Assembly: GCF_030697375.1 (NCBI RefSeq)
Contig: NZ_JAUYQD010000022.1
Coordinates: 1-64,000, forward strand
Source of the DNA: Rhodoferax sp.
GTDB taxonomy: Bacteria > Pseudomonadota > Gammaproteobacteria > Burkholderiales > Burkholderiaceae_C
DNA: 64,000 nt
Direction: 5' to 3'
Shown: positions 1-10,360 of the stretch, one piece after another
How the letters are laid out: the number at the start of each line of letters is the position of its first letter
Numbering within the stretch: position 1 is the stretch's first letter
Notes under the pieces: model-generated
What the model saw: the letters and a program-made list of their open reading frames with translations, nothing else
Databases searched by the model: none
What the model was told of the DNA's origin: nothing
Translations under genes and position numbers: made by a program

Positions 1-630
1 GGCGGTCACGGCCGCGAGCACCACCGCCACCAGCAGGGCCGCCACCATGGTGTTGCGTGCCGTGCTGTACGCCTGGCCGCTGTGCGTGCTGGCCGCCACG
101 GCGCCTTCATGGTTCAGGTGGACCAGTTGGTCCAAGGCGGCGTTGAGCCGGTCGAACGACTTTTGGGAATCGCCTTCGAGCAGCTTGCGGGCGGGGAATT
201 TTTCCCGCTTGGTGGACATGTCCACGATCTGGCCATGCAGTTGCAGGTACTGCTTCCATTCGCCCGCAAACACCGTGTACAAGCTGCGCTCTTCATCGCT
301 GTCCAGCAGCAAGGTGTAGGCCTGCTGATCCTTCTCCAGAAGGTCCACCGTGTTGACCATGGTCTGTTCGATACGTGCCATGACGCCATCGTCGATGTTG
401 AGCGCGTGCGAGGTTTCGAAGACACGCAGTTGGGAGACGCGGGTCTGGATGGCGTTGATCATCTCCACGCCGGGCAACCAGTCGCCGGTGATGGCCAGCG
501 TGCTGTTGCGCATGGTCATCATTTGCACCAGCGCGATCCCGGCTACTGCCACCAGCAGGCCGACCCACAGCGTGAACACCCCCGATAAACGCGTGGCTAT
601 TTTGAGATTTTTAAGGGTTTGAGATGGCAT
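1..630 (-). CDS. Methyl-accepting chemotaxis protein, N-terminal part (truncated by window edge)
   Basis: Open minus-strand frame from CAT at 628-630 reads MPSQTLKNLKIATRLSGVFTLWVGLLVAVAGIALVQMM... with a TM helix, a 4-helix-bundle-like periplasmic region and a second TM; runs off the left edge. Confidence 0.8.
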   Translation of the reverse strand, partial: MPSQTLKNLKIATRLSGVFTLWVGLLVAVAGIALVQMMTMRNSTLAITGDWLPGVEMINAIQTRVSQLRVFETSHALNIDDGVMARIEQTMVNTVDLLEKDQQAYTLLLDSDEERSLYTVFAGEWKQYLQLHGQIVDMSTKREKFPARKLLEGDSQKSFDRLNAALDQLVHLNHEGAVAASTHSGQAYSTARNTMVAALLVAVVLAAVTA

Positions 631-634
631 GTTT

Positions 635-1543
635 TTACCCGTATCGTTTATTGCGAAGATTGTGTTTTGCTTCGCGCAGCATGGGCTGCAACTTGTCGCA
701 ACCTATGCGCAGCGCCACGCATGTGAAAAGAATGTCGACGATCAGCATGTGCAAAAGCCGGGACACCATCGGGACATAGCACTCATAGTGTTCTGAGTGG
801 TCGGCCGCCAGATGGAAGTTTCCTATCAAAGCCAGAGGTGATCCACTGGCCGTGATGGCGATGATCGTGGCACCATTTTTTCGCGCGATGTTGCCCGCAT
901 CCAGCAGTTCACGGGTACGACCAGAATTGGAAATGATGACCAAACAGTCGCCCGAGCGCAGCATCGTTGCGCTCATGGCCTGAAAGTGACTGTCGGTGTA
1001 GGCCACAGAGTTGACCCCCAGTCGAAAGAATTTTTGCTGCGCGTCTTGTGCGACCCCACCCGAGGTTCCCGCGCCAAAGAACTCGATGCGCTTGCCGCGC
1101 TTGCAGGCTTCCGACAGCGCATCGGCTGCGCTGTCAAAGGACGCGGTGCTGGCATGGCTGCGGTAGGCCATAAAGGTGGCCACGGTGTTGTCAAGCACTT
1201 TGACCACGACGTCCACAGTTTTGTCGTCCGCATCGACACTATGGTGAATGAAGGGCACGCCTTCATTCACACTCCCTCCGAGCTTGCGCTTGAAATCCAG
1301 CAGCCCGTCGTATCCCACGCTGCGGCAAAACCGAACAACGGTCGGCTTGCTCACCTTCGCCCGCCATGCCAACTCGCCCACAGGCAATGCGACAAAGGCT
1401 TTCAAATCGGTCGACATCAGCTGCCCTACGCGCTGTTCAGCCGGTGAAAGCGATGGCAGGGACGCTCTAATCCGGTCAAGCATTTCACCTGACTTGCTTT
1501 TTGTCAAAAATGCATTTGTCCCGTGGCACAGGAGGGGATTCAT
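635..1543 (-). CDS. RpiR/MurR-family transcriptional regulator (HTH + SIS domain)
   Basis: LSPAEQRVGQLMSTD...SKPTVVRFCRSVGYDGLLDFKRKL HTH plus SIS motif (FFGAGTSGGVAQDAQQKF, VIISNSGRTRELLD); downstream end of the iol cluster; internal start MLDRIRAS at about 1483 possible. Confidence 0.9.
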   Translation of the reverse strand: MNPLLCHGTNAFLTKSKSGEMLDRIRASLPSLSPAEQRVGQLMSTDLKAFVALPVGELAWRAKVSKPTVVRFCRSVGYDGLLDFKRKLGGSVNEGVPFIHHSVDADDKTVDVVVKVLDNTVATFMAYRSHASTASFDSAADALSEACKRGKRIEFFGAGTSGGVAQDAQQKFFRLGVNSVAYTDSHFQAMSATMLRSGDCLVIISNSGRTRELLDAGNIARKNGATIIAITASGSPLALIGNFHLAADHSEHYECYVPMVSRLLHMLIVDILFTCVALRIGCDKLQPMLREAKHNLRNKRYG

Positions 1544-1559
1544 TTTTGACTTCCGAAGG

Positions 1560-2393
1560 CTAAACGGCGGCGGGAGCCAGCATCCACTCGTGCGCCGGGT
1601 CGTTTTTGAACACCCAAAAGCGGTTGGGCCCGGCCATCACATTGAGGTAGTACAGGTCATACCCATGGGGCGCCGTCACCGGGTGGTAGCCGCGCGGCAC
1701 CATCACCACGTCGTGGTTTTCGACGGCGCAGGCCTCGTCCAGGCTGCGGTCGTCGGTGTAGACGCGCTGGAACGAAAAACCCTGGGGCGGGTTGAGGCGG
1801 TGGTAGTAGGTTTCTTCCAACTGCGTCTCGGTGGGCGGCTGCTCCAGGTCGTGTTTGTGCGGCGGGTAGCTGGACGAGTGGCTGGCCGGCGTCAGCACTT
1901 CCACCACCAGCAGGTGGGCCGCCGTGGGGTCGTCATGCGGCAGGATGTCGCACACATAGCGGGTGTTGCTGCCTTGGCCGCGCACGCTGCGGCGCATGGC
2001 GGCCGAGTCCATCACTCTGACCTGGCGCTGGGCGCTGTCGGCGCCGCCCGGCGCGCTGCACAAAGCCACTTCCGCCCCTGAGGTGCACTGGGCGGCCACC
2101 GTGATCTGCACTGCCTTGCCAGCAGGCACATACACCGCGGCGGGCGACACCTCTTCAAACACACTGTGGCGCTTTCCCAGACCCACATGGGTCTGGCCGT
2201 CCACCATCACATCCACGGTGCCGGTCAGCACCACGATGCACAGTTCACGGCTACCGGTGTGCACCGATTCCACGTCACCGGCACCCAGGCGCAGGGCGCG
2301 AAAGCCGATATGGCTCCAGCCTGCACGCTCGGGCGTGACGTTGACGATTTCGCGCCCGGTGGGTGCGGCTTTGGCGAGTAGGGGGCTGACCAT
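1560..2393 (-). CDS. iolB: 5-deoxy-glucuronate isomerase
   Basis: Cupin-type protein with SSYPPHKHD...EETYYHRLNPPQGFSFQRVYTDDRSLDE; iol neighbourhood. Confidence 0.92.
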   Translation of the reverse strand: MVSPLLAKAAPTGREIVNVTPERAGWSHIGFRALRLGAGDVESVHTGSRELCIVVLTGTVDVMVDGQTHVGLGKRHSVFEEVSPAAVYVPAGKAVQITVAAQCTSGAEVALCSAPGGADSAQRQVRVMDSAAMRRSVRGQGSNTRYVCDILPHDDPTAAHLLVVEVLTPASHSSSYPPHKHDLEQPPTETQLEETYYHRLNPPQGFSFQRVYTDDRSLDEACAVENHDVVMVPRGYHPVTAPHGYDLYYLNVMAGPNRFWVFKNDPAHEWMLAPAAV

Positions 2394-2405
2394 GGTGGTT
2401 CCTGA

Positions 2406-4274
2406 TTAAATGCGTTGGTCTTTTTTAGCGGTCTCGTACCGGGCTCGGGCGTCAATCACCTGCGTGCGCTCTGACACCTCGGGGATGCCCACTTCCCACC
2501 AGCAGCCGCCCTCCTCGGTGATGCGCTCGTGGGTGGTGTCAATCACGATCACCTGGGTCTGGATGGCCGCGCGCGCTTTCACCATGGCTGCTTTGAGGTC
2601 GGCAACCGAATGGACATGCACCGCCTCTGCCCCCATGCTTCTTGCATGCATGGCAAAGTCAATCGTGCTCTTGGCTCCGCCTGCAGGGACGCAGTCATCC
2701 AGCATGTTGTTGAAGCTCGCGCTGCCCGACTTGATTTGCAAGCGCTCGATACAACCGTAACCCCGGTTGTCCAGCACCACCACGATGAGTTTTTGCCCCA
2801 GCAACACCGAGGTCGCGATCTCCGAGTTCATCATCATGTAGGAGCCATCGCCCACCATGACGATGACTTCCTGATCGGGTCGGGCCATCTTGGCGCCCAG
2901 TGCACCGGCTATTTCGTAGCCCATGCAGGAATAGCCGTATTCGACATGGTAATTGCCTGGCAAGGATGCACGCCACAGCTTGTGCAATTCGGCGGGCAAG
3001 GTGCCGGCCGCGCAGACGACTACGTCGCGCTTGCCGCTGTCGCCACCGGCATCGTTGAGCGAGTCGCGTACCGCGCCCATGACTTCGGCGTCGTACGGCA
3101 ACACGTTTTTGGGGATGGCAGTGGTCAACTCGGTCACGCGTGACACCCAGGCGGATGCTTGTAGCTTTGCAGTTTTTGTCCACGCTGGCTCCGCTTTCCA
3201 GTCACCCATCGCCTGCGTCAATTGCTCCAAACCTGTTCGCGCATCGGCAACCAGCCCAAGCCCACTCCACTTGCCTGCATCAAAGGGCTGGACATTCAGG
3301 CTCAGCAACTTGGCCTGGGCATACAAGGCATGCGATCCGGTGGTGAAATCCTGCAAACGGGTGCCCACCGCAAACACCAGATCCGCTTCGCGTGCCACCG
3401 CGTTTGCTGCGGGGCCACCATCCACGCCAATGCCGCCCACATTCAAAGGATGATCCCAACTCAGGCTGCTTTTTCCACCATGGGATTCCGCCACGGGAAT
3501 GCCATGCTTTTCTGCGAAGGCGCGCAACGCATCCCACGCCTGGCTGTAGAGCACGCCGCCACCGGCAACAATCAGGGGTTTCCTGGCTGTCTTGAGCAAA
3601 GCAGCGGCACTGGCAACTTCTCGCGGGTCCGCTGGCGGGCGACGGAAGTGCAACAGGCGTGGCTCCAGAAAGTCCAGAGGGCAGTCAAAGGCGTGGGCCT
3701 GCACGTCCTGTGGCAAGGACAGGCACACCGGGCCGCAGGCCGCAGGGTCGGTCATGACCTGAATGGCACGCGGCAAAGCCGTGAGAATTTGCTCGGCGCG
3801 CGTGATGCGGTCAAAGTAACGCGTCACCGCACGGAAGGTGTCGCTGGCGCTCATGTCGCCTTGCTGGAAATTCTCGATCTGCTGCAGCACCGGGTCGGGG
3901 GTGCGGGTGGCGAAGGTGTCGCCCGGCAAGATTAGTACCGGCAAACGGTTGACATGGGCAACGGCGGCTGCGGTAACCACGTTGGTGGCCCCTGGCCCAA
4001 TGCTGGTGCTCACGGCCATCATGCGCTGGCGCAAGTTTGCTTTGGCATACGCCACTGCGGCCAGGGCCATACCCTGCTCGTTGTGGGCGCGGAAGGTCGG
4101 CAAGGAGTCGCGCTGCGCATACAACGCTTCTCCCAGACCTGCGACATTGCCGTGACCGAAGATAGTGAAGACACCACCGCAATAGGGTTCTGTTCTGCCA
4201 TCCGCAGTTTCAATGCGGAGGGCTGCCAGGTGCTGCACGAGCGCCTGGGACATGGTGAGACGTTTGGTTTTCAT
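2406..4274 (-). CDS. iolD: 3D-(3,5/4)-trihydroxycyclohexane-1,2-dione acylhydrolase (ThDP-dependent)
   Basis: ThDP-enzyme architecture (GDGSYMMMNSEIATSV), 622 aa, between iolB and iolC. Confidence 0.93.
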   Translation of the reverse strand: MKTKRLTMSQALVQHLAALRIETADGRTEPYCGGVFTIFGHGNVAGLGEALYAQRDSLPTFRAHNEQGMALAAVAYAKANLRQRMMAVSTSIGPGATNVVTAAAVAHVNRLPVLILPGDTFATRTPDPVLQQIENFQQGDMSASDTFRAVTRYFDRITRAEQILTALPRAIQVMTDPAACGPVCLSLPQDVQAHAFDCPLDFLEPRLLHFRRPPADPREVASAAALLKTARKPLIVAGGGVLYSQAWDALRAFAEKHGIPVAESHGGKSSLSWDHPLNVGGIGVDGGPAANAVAREADLVFAVGTRLQDFTTGSHALYAQAKLLSLNVQPFDAGKWSGLGLVADARTGLEQLTQAMGDWKAEPAWTKTAKLQASAWVSRVTELTTAIPKNVLPYDAEVMGAVRDSLNDAGGDSGKRDVVVCAAGTLPAELHKLWRASLPGNYHVEYGYSCMGYEIAGALGAKMARPDQEVIVMVGDGSYMMMNSEIATSVLLGQKLIVVVLDNRGYGCIERLQIKSGSASFNNMLDDCVPAGGAKSTIDFAMHARSMGAEAVHVHSVADLKAAMVKARAAIQTQVIVIDTTHERITEEGGCWWEVGIPEVSERTQVIDARARYETAKKDQRI

Positions 4275-4292
4275 TTTGAGATGCCCAGAAAC

Positions 4293-6266
4293 TCAGGCGG
4301 CCTTTTTTATGGAATCACGTGTTGCAGCACTTTTGCGTCCACGCCAGGCTTGCACCAGGGTGGCATAGTTGGCGGCTACTTCGTCGACGAAGCCCTGGTC
4401 ATTGAGCTCACTCTTGAGCCAGCGCTTGGAGGCGTCCGCCCACAGTGTGCGCCCGACCATAAAGCCCTTCACCACCGGATTCGTGGCATCCGCAAAACTT
4501 TCGGCAAGGTACTGCAAAGGCTTGTTCAATCCCAAAATCACCGCACCACGGCAATAGGGGTCGCGCGCGTCCAGCATCTTTTGCAACTCTGCCCAACCGG
4601 ATTCCTGCATGGGCGCCAGCTTCCACCACTCGGGTTTGATACCCAAGTTGTAAAAACGCTCAATTGCGCGCAGCACGGCAGAGTCTTCTTCTCCGGCCTT
4701 GACCAAGTCCTTGGGCAAAATAATTTCCAGCAGCAACTCGTTGCCGGACTCGCGTGTGGCTTCCCAGAGCTCCAGCACCGTGGCTTCTTGCTCTAGCCGC
4801 AGGTCGGTAGCATCGTCCGGGTGGTAATGCACCAGGCATTTGGCAACGTGCTCTGTCGGCCAGTGGATCAAAGCGCTGCCGATGGATTGGGTTTCATCAA
4901 AGCGCAAGGGGCGCGAGCCGGGCAACTCCACTGGGCGTCCCACCCACCAACCGCGACCGGTTGCCGTGGCCAAGGCATCTAAGCCCAAGCTGCCGCCATC
5001 AATCAAGACACCCATGTGCCCTTGCAGTTGGCATTCCTTCTCCGCTTTTTCCGTCGCGAGAACCAATAGCTTTTTCAGGTAGGGGATCAATAATTCGTTT
5101 GCGCCGACTTCTTTCGCCATGTCCTTGAACTGGCTGCGGTGGTCATAGGCCATCACACACATTTCGTCCCACTGCGTGCGCTTCACGCTGACGCGGTGCA
5201 AGTGGGCCAGTTGGGCGTCTGCATCCACCTTGGGGTTGCGGCTGCCGCTGAACCAGTGCGCCAACTCGGCCTGCGTGGGCATGGCCGCTGAACAGGCATG
5301 GCGGGACACCACGATAGCGCCGCAGGCATTGGCCACCTGGGTGGACTGCGCCCAATCCTTGCCCTGCAAAAGACTGGCAAGAAGACCGGACAGGAATGCG
5401 TCGCCTGCACCCAATACATTGAGTACCTCCACGCGTTCGCCCTTGAAGGTGGGCGCCACATCAATGTGAAACGGGATGACGCCGGCAATCACGCAGCAGC
5501 CCAGTGCGCCGCGTTTGACCACCAGGGTTGCATTGCTTACTTTGCGCACGGCCCGCAGGCTGGCAATCAGATCATCCGGCACGCCGCCTGCAATGAAGAA
5601 CTCCTCTTCGGTGCCCACCAGAAGGTCAAACTCCGGCAGCATTTCTTGCAGCTGCTGGGTGACATGGGCATCAGCGACATAGCGGTTTTCTCCAGCGCCA
5701 CGGGGTGTCAGGCCCCAAAGGACCGGGCGGTAGTCAATGTCCAGAACACGAACGACGCCATGCTTTTTGGCATGGGCAAGCGCTGCAGCAGACGCTGCAC
5801 GCGTGCCGGGTGTGGACAAGTGGGTTCCGGTGATGGCCAGTGCGCGGCACTGGGCAATGAAGTCTTCGCGGATGGCCGCGGCATCCAGGGCCATGTCGGC
5901 GCAGTTCTCGCGCATAAAGAGCAAAGGGAAGGTGTCACGGTCCTTGAGTCCCAGCAGGACCAGTGCCGTCAGCCGCTCATGGTCGATTTGCACCTGGCTG
6001 GTGTCGCAACCTTCCTTCTCCAGCGTTTCGGTCAGGAAGCGGCCCATGTGCTCATTGCCAACCCTTGAGATCATCGCGCTTTTGAGGCCCAGGCGCGCGA
6101 CGCCAAAGGCCTGGTTGGCCGAACTTCCGCCCAGGTACATGGCCATGGAGCGGGCATCTTCCAGCCGGCTGCCAAACTGCTGCGAATAGAGGTCTACGGC
6201 CAAGCGGCCCAGGCAGGCCAAATCAATGGGACGGCCCTCAGGAAAGTTCAAAGTGCTCATGATCAA
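4293..6266 (-). CDS. iolC: Fused 5-dehydro-2-deoxygluconokinase / DUF2090 aldolase-like protein
   Basis: PfkB kinase N-half (GGSSANQAFGVARLG, NVLGAGDAFLSG) plus C-terminal DUF2090-like half, 657 aa. Confidence 0.9.
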   Translation of the reverse strand: MIMSTLNFPEGRPIDLACLGRLAVDLYSQQFGSRLEDARSMAMYLGGSSANQAFGVARLGLKSAMISRVGNEHMGRFLTETLEKEGCDTSQVQIDHERLTALVLLGLKDRDTFPLLFMRENCADMALDAAAIREDFIAQCRALAITGTHLSTPGTRAASAAALAHAKKHGVVRVLDIDYRPVLWGLTPRGAGENRYVADAHVTQQLQEMLPEFDLLVGTEEEFFIAGGVPDDLIASLRAVRKVSNATLVVKRGALGCCVIAGVIPFHIDVAPTFKGERVEVLNVLGAGDAFLSGLLASLLQGKDWAQSTQVANACGAIVVSRHACSAAMPTQAELAHWFSGSRNPKVDADAQLAHLHRVSVKRTQWDEMCVMAYDHRSQFKDMAKEVGANELLIPYLKKLLVLATEKAEKECQLQGHMGVLIDGGSLGLDALATATGRGWWVGRPVELPGSRPLRFDETQSIGSALIHWPTEHVAKCLVHYHPDDATDLRLEQEATVLELWEATRESGNELLLEIILPKDLVKAGEEDSAVLRAIERFYNLGIKPEWWKLAPMQESGWAELQKMLDARDPYCRGAVILGLNKPLQYLAESFADATNPVVKGFMVGRTLWADASKRWLKSELNDQGFVDEVAANYATLVQAWRGRKSAATRDSIKKAA

Positions 6267-7201
6267 GATGCCTTGCGTTTCGCCTTTGTGGCTTGCGGCT
6301 TTGCACTGCCGTAGTGTTTGTCGAGGTAACGTTGAATTTCACTGCGCATGAAGCGTGACGACGCTTCTGCGCGCTCTTCCCATGCAAAGACGCAACTGGA
6401 CAAGATGCCGTCGAACTTCACTTCGGCCAGGGTGCCGAAGAACACGTCCCAGTTGATCTCACCTTCGCCGATGTCCAGGTGCTGGTGCACCCGCACATTG
6501 GAGCCGGGCGGATTCACGATGTAGCGCAACTGGCTCGACGCCATGGGGTTGTAGGTGTCGGCCACGCGCACGTGGTGCAGCACGGGGGCCGCATCGCGGA
6601 TCATCGCGGCCATGTCGTCCCCGTAGTAGAAGGTGTGCGGTGCGATATAGGAGAGCTTCACGTTCTTGGAGTTCAACACCTTGACGATGTCCGTTGCCGG
6701 CGTCAGACGCTCCACCCAATCTTCCGGGTGCGGCTCCACCGACAAGGTAAGGCCTTCACGCTCAAAAATGGGGGTGAGTTCTTCCATGGAACGCCACCAG
6801 GCGGCCTCGCACATCTCTTTGGTGTTGGCGCCAGGCTTTTCACCCACCGAACGCTCGGGTGAGGCGCCACGGCCAAACTCCGAGATCATGGTGGTGCAGC
6901 CCATTTCCACGGAGACTTCGATGGCCTTCTTCCAGCACTTCACCGCCCACAGGCGCTCGTCTTCAAACGGGCTGGCCCAACGGTACATGGGCTGCAGTGT
7001 GGCGAGTTTGACGCCGTGGTCTTTGAGCGCTTTCTTGAAGTCTGTGACGCGTTGTTTGTGCGCGCGTGGCATCACCCACCAGTCCAGGAAGTCCGCACGC
7101 GGAGAAAGCTCCACGGCGTCATAGCCGAGCGCGGCGGTGAGCTTGCAGATGTCCGGCAGGGACAAGTGGCGGTGCATATACGGGTCGAGGGCGATTTGCA
7201 T
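6263..7201 (-). CDS. Sugar phosphate isomerase/epimerase (AP-endonuclease-2-like TIM barrel)
   Basis: MQIALDPYMHRHLSLPDICKLTAALGYDAVELSPRADF; start overlaps iolC by ATGA. Confidence 0.85.
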   Translation of the reverse strand: MQIALDPYMHRHLSLPDICKLTAALGYDAVELSPRADFLDWWVMPRAHKQRVTDFKKALKDHGVKLATLQPMYRWASPFEDERLWAVKCWKKAIEVSVEMGCTTMISEFGRGASPERSVGEKPGANTKEMCEAAWWRSMEELTPIFEREGLTLSVEPHPEDWVERLTPATDIVKVLNSKNVKLSYIAPHTFYYGDDMAAMIRDAAPVLHHVRVADTYNPMASSQLRYIVNPPGSNVRVHQHLDIGEGEINWDVFFGTLAEVKFDGILSSCVFAWEERAEASSRFMRSEIQRYLDKHYGSAKPQATKAKRKAS

Positions 7202-7244
7202 GAGGAGTCCTTTGGAGAAGTGGTGCTACGCGGTACCAGCGAAA

Positions 7245-8186
7245 TTACTGGCTGATGGTTTGTTTCAGGGCATCAATGGAGGTCAGAACACCGGCCTCCA
7301 CCGACATGGTCAGGTCTTCCATCTCCAGCGATACGTGGCCGTCGTAGCCCCCCATGCGGCACACCGAGAAGAACTCTTTCCACCATTGGAGTCCATGGCC
7401 ACAACCGACCGCCACGTAGTTCCAGGTGCGGCTGTCGGATTCGGTCACCGGCTTGGTTTCCAGCAACCCGTCGATGTCGCACAGGCCACGCTCTACACGG
7501 GCATCCTTGCCGTGGATGTGGAAGATGGCGCCCTTGAGTGCGCGGGCCGATGCGATGGGGTCCGCACCCATGACCATCAGGTGGGACGGGTCAAGGTTCA
7601 TACCCACAACCGGGCCCACGGCAGCGCGCAGACGCAACAGCGTCGACGGGTTGTAGACCAGCATGCACGGAAACTCTTCAATCGCAATTTGCTCCACCTT
7701 GTTGGCCTTGCAATGTTCAACGAATTTTTTCCACCAGGGAATGGCCACGTCGTTCCATTGGTATTCCAGCGCGGGGCCCATGTAGTCGGGCCAAGACACG
7801 GTGGAGGTAATCCAGTTGGGGGTTTGGTCACCCGGCGCTCCTGCGGGACAGCCGGACATCATCACGACTTTCTTCACGCCGAGCTTGCCTGCGAGCACGA
7901 TGGTGTCGTACGTGGACTTCGTGTGTTTTTCTCCCATCTCGCCTGGGCTCAATGGGTTGCCGGAACAGTTGAGGGCCGAAATTTCCATTCCGCGTTTTTC
8001 CAGCTCGGCCTTGAAAGCCTTGAGCTTGCCTTCGTCAGCGAGCAATTGGGCCGTTGGTACGTGAGGGCACGAAGCCCAGCCGCCCGTGGTCATCTCGACG
8101 GCGTTCACACCCAGCGATTGAACCTTGTCGAGCATATCGGTGTAGCTCAGGTTGCCATAGACGTCGGTACAAATTGACAATTTCAT
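7245..8186 (-). CDS. Sugar phosphate isomerase/epimerase (TIM barrel)
   Basis: MKLSICTDVYGNLSYTDMLDKVQSLGVNAVEMTTGG...MNLDPSHL...HIHGKDA; start placed at 8186 rather than the ORF maximum at 8291. Confidence 0.85.
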   Translation of the reverse strand: MKLSICTDVYGNLSYTDMLDKVQSLGVNAVEMTTGGWASCPHVPTAQLLADEGKLKAFKAELEKRGMEISALNCSGNPLSPGEMGEKHTKSTYDTIVLAGKLGVKKVVMMSGCPAGAPGDQTPNWITSTVSWPDYMGPALEYQWNDVAIPWWKKFVEHCKANKVEQIAIEEFPCMLVYNPSTLLRLRAAVGPVVGMNLDPSHLMVMGADPIASARALKGAIFHIHGKDARVERGLCDIDGLLETKPVTESDSRTWNYVAVGCGHGLQWWKEFFSVCRMGGYDGHVSLEMEDLTMSVEAGVLTSIDALKQTISQ

Positions 8187-8272
8187 GATCAGTTTCCTAA
8201 ATGATGGAGATGTTGAATTTCGAGGCCCTGCCCACTTTTGCGCAGCGAGTCGGCAGGGCTCCGCTATGCGAT

Positions 8273-9448
8273 TTATTCGAAGTTGACCCACTGCGAGCCG
8301 GCATCGGCCGAGCGGACACAGTTTTCCAGCCAGCGCACACCCTCGGTGCCGGCCTTGATGCCCGGATAGTGGTGTGTCGCGAGGAAGGCGTCATCGCCGC
8401 GGTTTTTAGCGTCGATGGCCTGGGCAATCCAGAGGTAGATATTGGCCCAGCTGTCACCCAAGCCTTCAGTATGCAGTCCACCCATGCGGTCCGCGTTGAG
8501 GCTCTCTGCCTCAAGGTAGGGCATGCCATGGTGCATGGTCATGTTGGGCTGGCCCTGGACTTCATAGATGAGCTGGTCTGGATGTGAATCCGACCATTCC
8601 ACCGAGGCTTTCGAGCCGATGAAGCGGAAGCGTTGCGAGCCCATATTGCCGGCGTTCACCGAGGACACCCACAGGCGACCCACGGCACCGCCTTCGTAGT
8701 GCGTCAGCACATAGGCGTTGTCTTCCAGCGGCGCACGGGTTTTGATAAATGACTGGCGGTCGCACAGCAACTTTTCAATTTTGAGTTCTGGGCAGACCAG
8801 GGTCGCCATGTAGTAGATGTGGGTGCCAATATCGCCGAGCACAAAGGTGGGCCCCGACGTTGCCGGATTGGTCCGCCATTTGACGGCATCGGGTGCACCC
8901 ACATCGTCGCCCGCGTTGAAGCCGTGGGAATACTGGATGTCGACCATGCGAATGTCGCCGAGCATGCCCTTTTTCACCATGGCGGCCATTTGGTGCAACA
9001 GCGGATGGCCGGAGAAGCCGTAGGTCACGCCAACGATCAAACCCTTGGACTCTGCCAGTGCGGCAATCTCATTGCACTCGCGCACGGTGAAGAACAGGGG
9101 CTTCTCGCAGATCACATGCAGACCTGCTTCCAGGCAAGCTTTGGTGATCTCGAAATGGGTGAAGTTTGGCGTTGCAATCGACACCACTTCCACGCCATCT
9201 TCGCGTTGTGCTTCCTTGGCAATCAGTTCTTTGTAGTCGGCGTAGCAGCGCTCACCATCAACGCCAATGTTCACTCCGAAATCGCGGCCACGCGCCACAT
9301 CCAGGTCGAAGGCCCCGCAGACCAGCTTGTACGCCGTGTTGTCCCTGAGCGCGCCCGTGCGGTGTTTGTAGCCCACCTGCCCGGTGCGACCCCCTCCAAC
9401 CATGCCCCAGCGGAGCGGACGTTCAATACTTTTTTCACCATTCAACAT
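8273..9448 (-). CDS. Gfo/Idh/MocA-family oxidoreductase (inositol-dehydrogenase-like)
   Basis: Rossmann N-terminus (RWGMVGGGRTGQVGYKH) and EKP motif (HVICEKPLFF); iol cluster. Confidence 0.85.
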   Translation of the reverse strand: MLNGEKSIERPLRWGMVGGGRTGQVGYKHRTGALRDNTAYKLVCGAFDLDVARGRDFGVNIGVDGERCYADYKELIAKEAQREDGVEVVSIATPNFTHFEITKACLEAGLHVICEKPLFFTVRECNEIAALAESKGLIVGVTYGFSGHPLLHQMAAMVKKGMLGDIRMVDIQYSHGFNAGDDVGAPDAVKWRTNPATSGPTFVLGDIGTHIYYMATLVCPELKIEKLLCDRQSFIKTRAPLEDNAYVLTHYEGGAVGRLWVSSVNAGNMGSQRFRFIGSKASVEWSDSHPDQLIYEVQGQPNMTMHHGMPYLEAESLNADRMGGLHTEGLGDSWANIYLWIAQAIDAKNRGDDAFLATHHYPGIKAGTEGVRWLENCVRSADAGSQWVNFE

Positions 9449-9480
9449 GTCATTTCCTTTTTAAAAAATTAAATACCCAT

Positions 9481-9496
9481 CTGCACCCGGGTGCAG
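9481..9496. promoter_or_regulatory. Perfect 16-bp palindrome, candidate operator of the iol cluster
   Basis: CTGCACCCGGGTGCAG, upstream of the minus-strand oxidoreductase gene. Confidence 0.6.
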
Positions 9497-9574
9497 TTCA
9501 TTGCAAAAAAAATAGCCGGTGCCACGTAGGGTTCGCTTCCGTGAAGCGAACCTGCAGCAGCATTCATGGATGGC

Positions 9575-10360
9575 TCAGTGCAAATGGCTTTCAATCTCTG
9601 CCTCTAGCCCAGCCATCGCCTCGCCACCCGCCATCAGGTCTGTAATCTCTTCGCGGGTTTTCTCACCTTTGCGGAAATCAGCAGCCTTGGCTCCGCGAAT
9701 AAGCACAGCGAAGTGGTCCCCCACTGTGAGCGCATGCATTACTTGATGGGTGATAAAAATGACCGCAATGCCTTTCTTGCGCGCTTGCAAAACAATTCGC
9801 AAGACATGCGCCGCCTCCTTCACACCAAGCGCTGCGGTGGGTTCGTCCAAAATCAACACGCTCGCCCCGAAATGGACGGCGCGTGCAATGGCCAGCGCCT
9901 GACGTTCGCCCCCTGAGAGCCCACCTACCAATCGATTGCCATCATCGATTCGGGTAATACCAAGTTGGCGCATCTCGCGCACGGCGATCTCATTGGCTTT
10001 CTTTCGGTCAAAAACTTCGAAAGGTCCCCAGCGCTTGGTTGGCTCGGCCCCTACAAAGAAGGAGCGACCTATGCTCATCAATGGAAACGTTCCGCCAAAC
10101 TGGTGCACCGTCGCGATGCCGTGGTCGCTGGCGTCGCGGGGGTTGTCGAAAAGTACAGGCTTGCCGTTCATCAACATTTCGCCCGATGTAGGCTTGTGCA
10201 CTCCCGACAAGAGGCGAATCAGTGTTGATTTGCCAGCGCCGTTGTCTCCCAGCAAACACAGCACCTCACCCGCTTTGACCTCGATGGAAATGTCATGCAA
10301 TACATCAATGGGGCCAAAGGATTTGTTGACACCCTTCAGTTGTAATAGTGGAGTAGTCAT
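9575..10360 (-). CDS. Sugar ABC transporter ATP-binding protein
   Basis: Walker A GDNGAGKST, signature LSGGERQALAIARA, Walker B LILDEPTAAL. Confidence 0.93.
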   Translation of the reverse strand: MTTPLLQLKGVNKSFGPIDVLHDISIEVKAGEVLCLLGDNGAGKSTLIRLLSGVHKPTSGEMLMNGKPVLFDNPRDASDHGIATVHQFGGTFPLMSIGRSFFVGAEPTKRWGPFEVFDRKKANEIAVREMRQLGITRIDDGNRLVGGLSGGERQALAIARAVHFGASVLILDEPTAALGVKEAAHVLRIVLQARKKGIAVIFITHQVMHALTVGDHFAVLIRGAKAADFRKGEKTREEITDLMAGGEAMAGLEAEIESHLH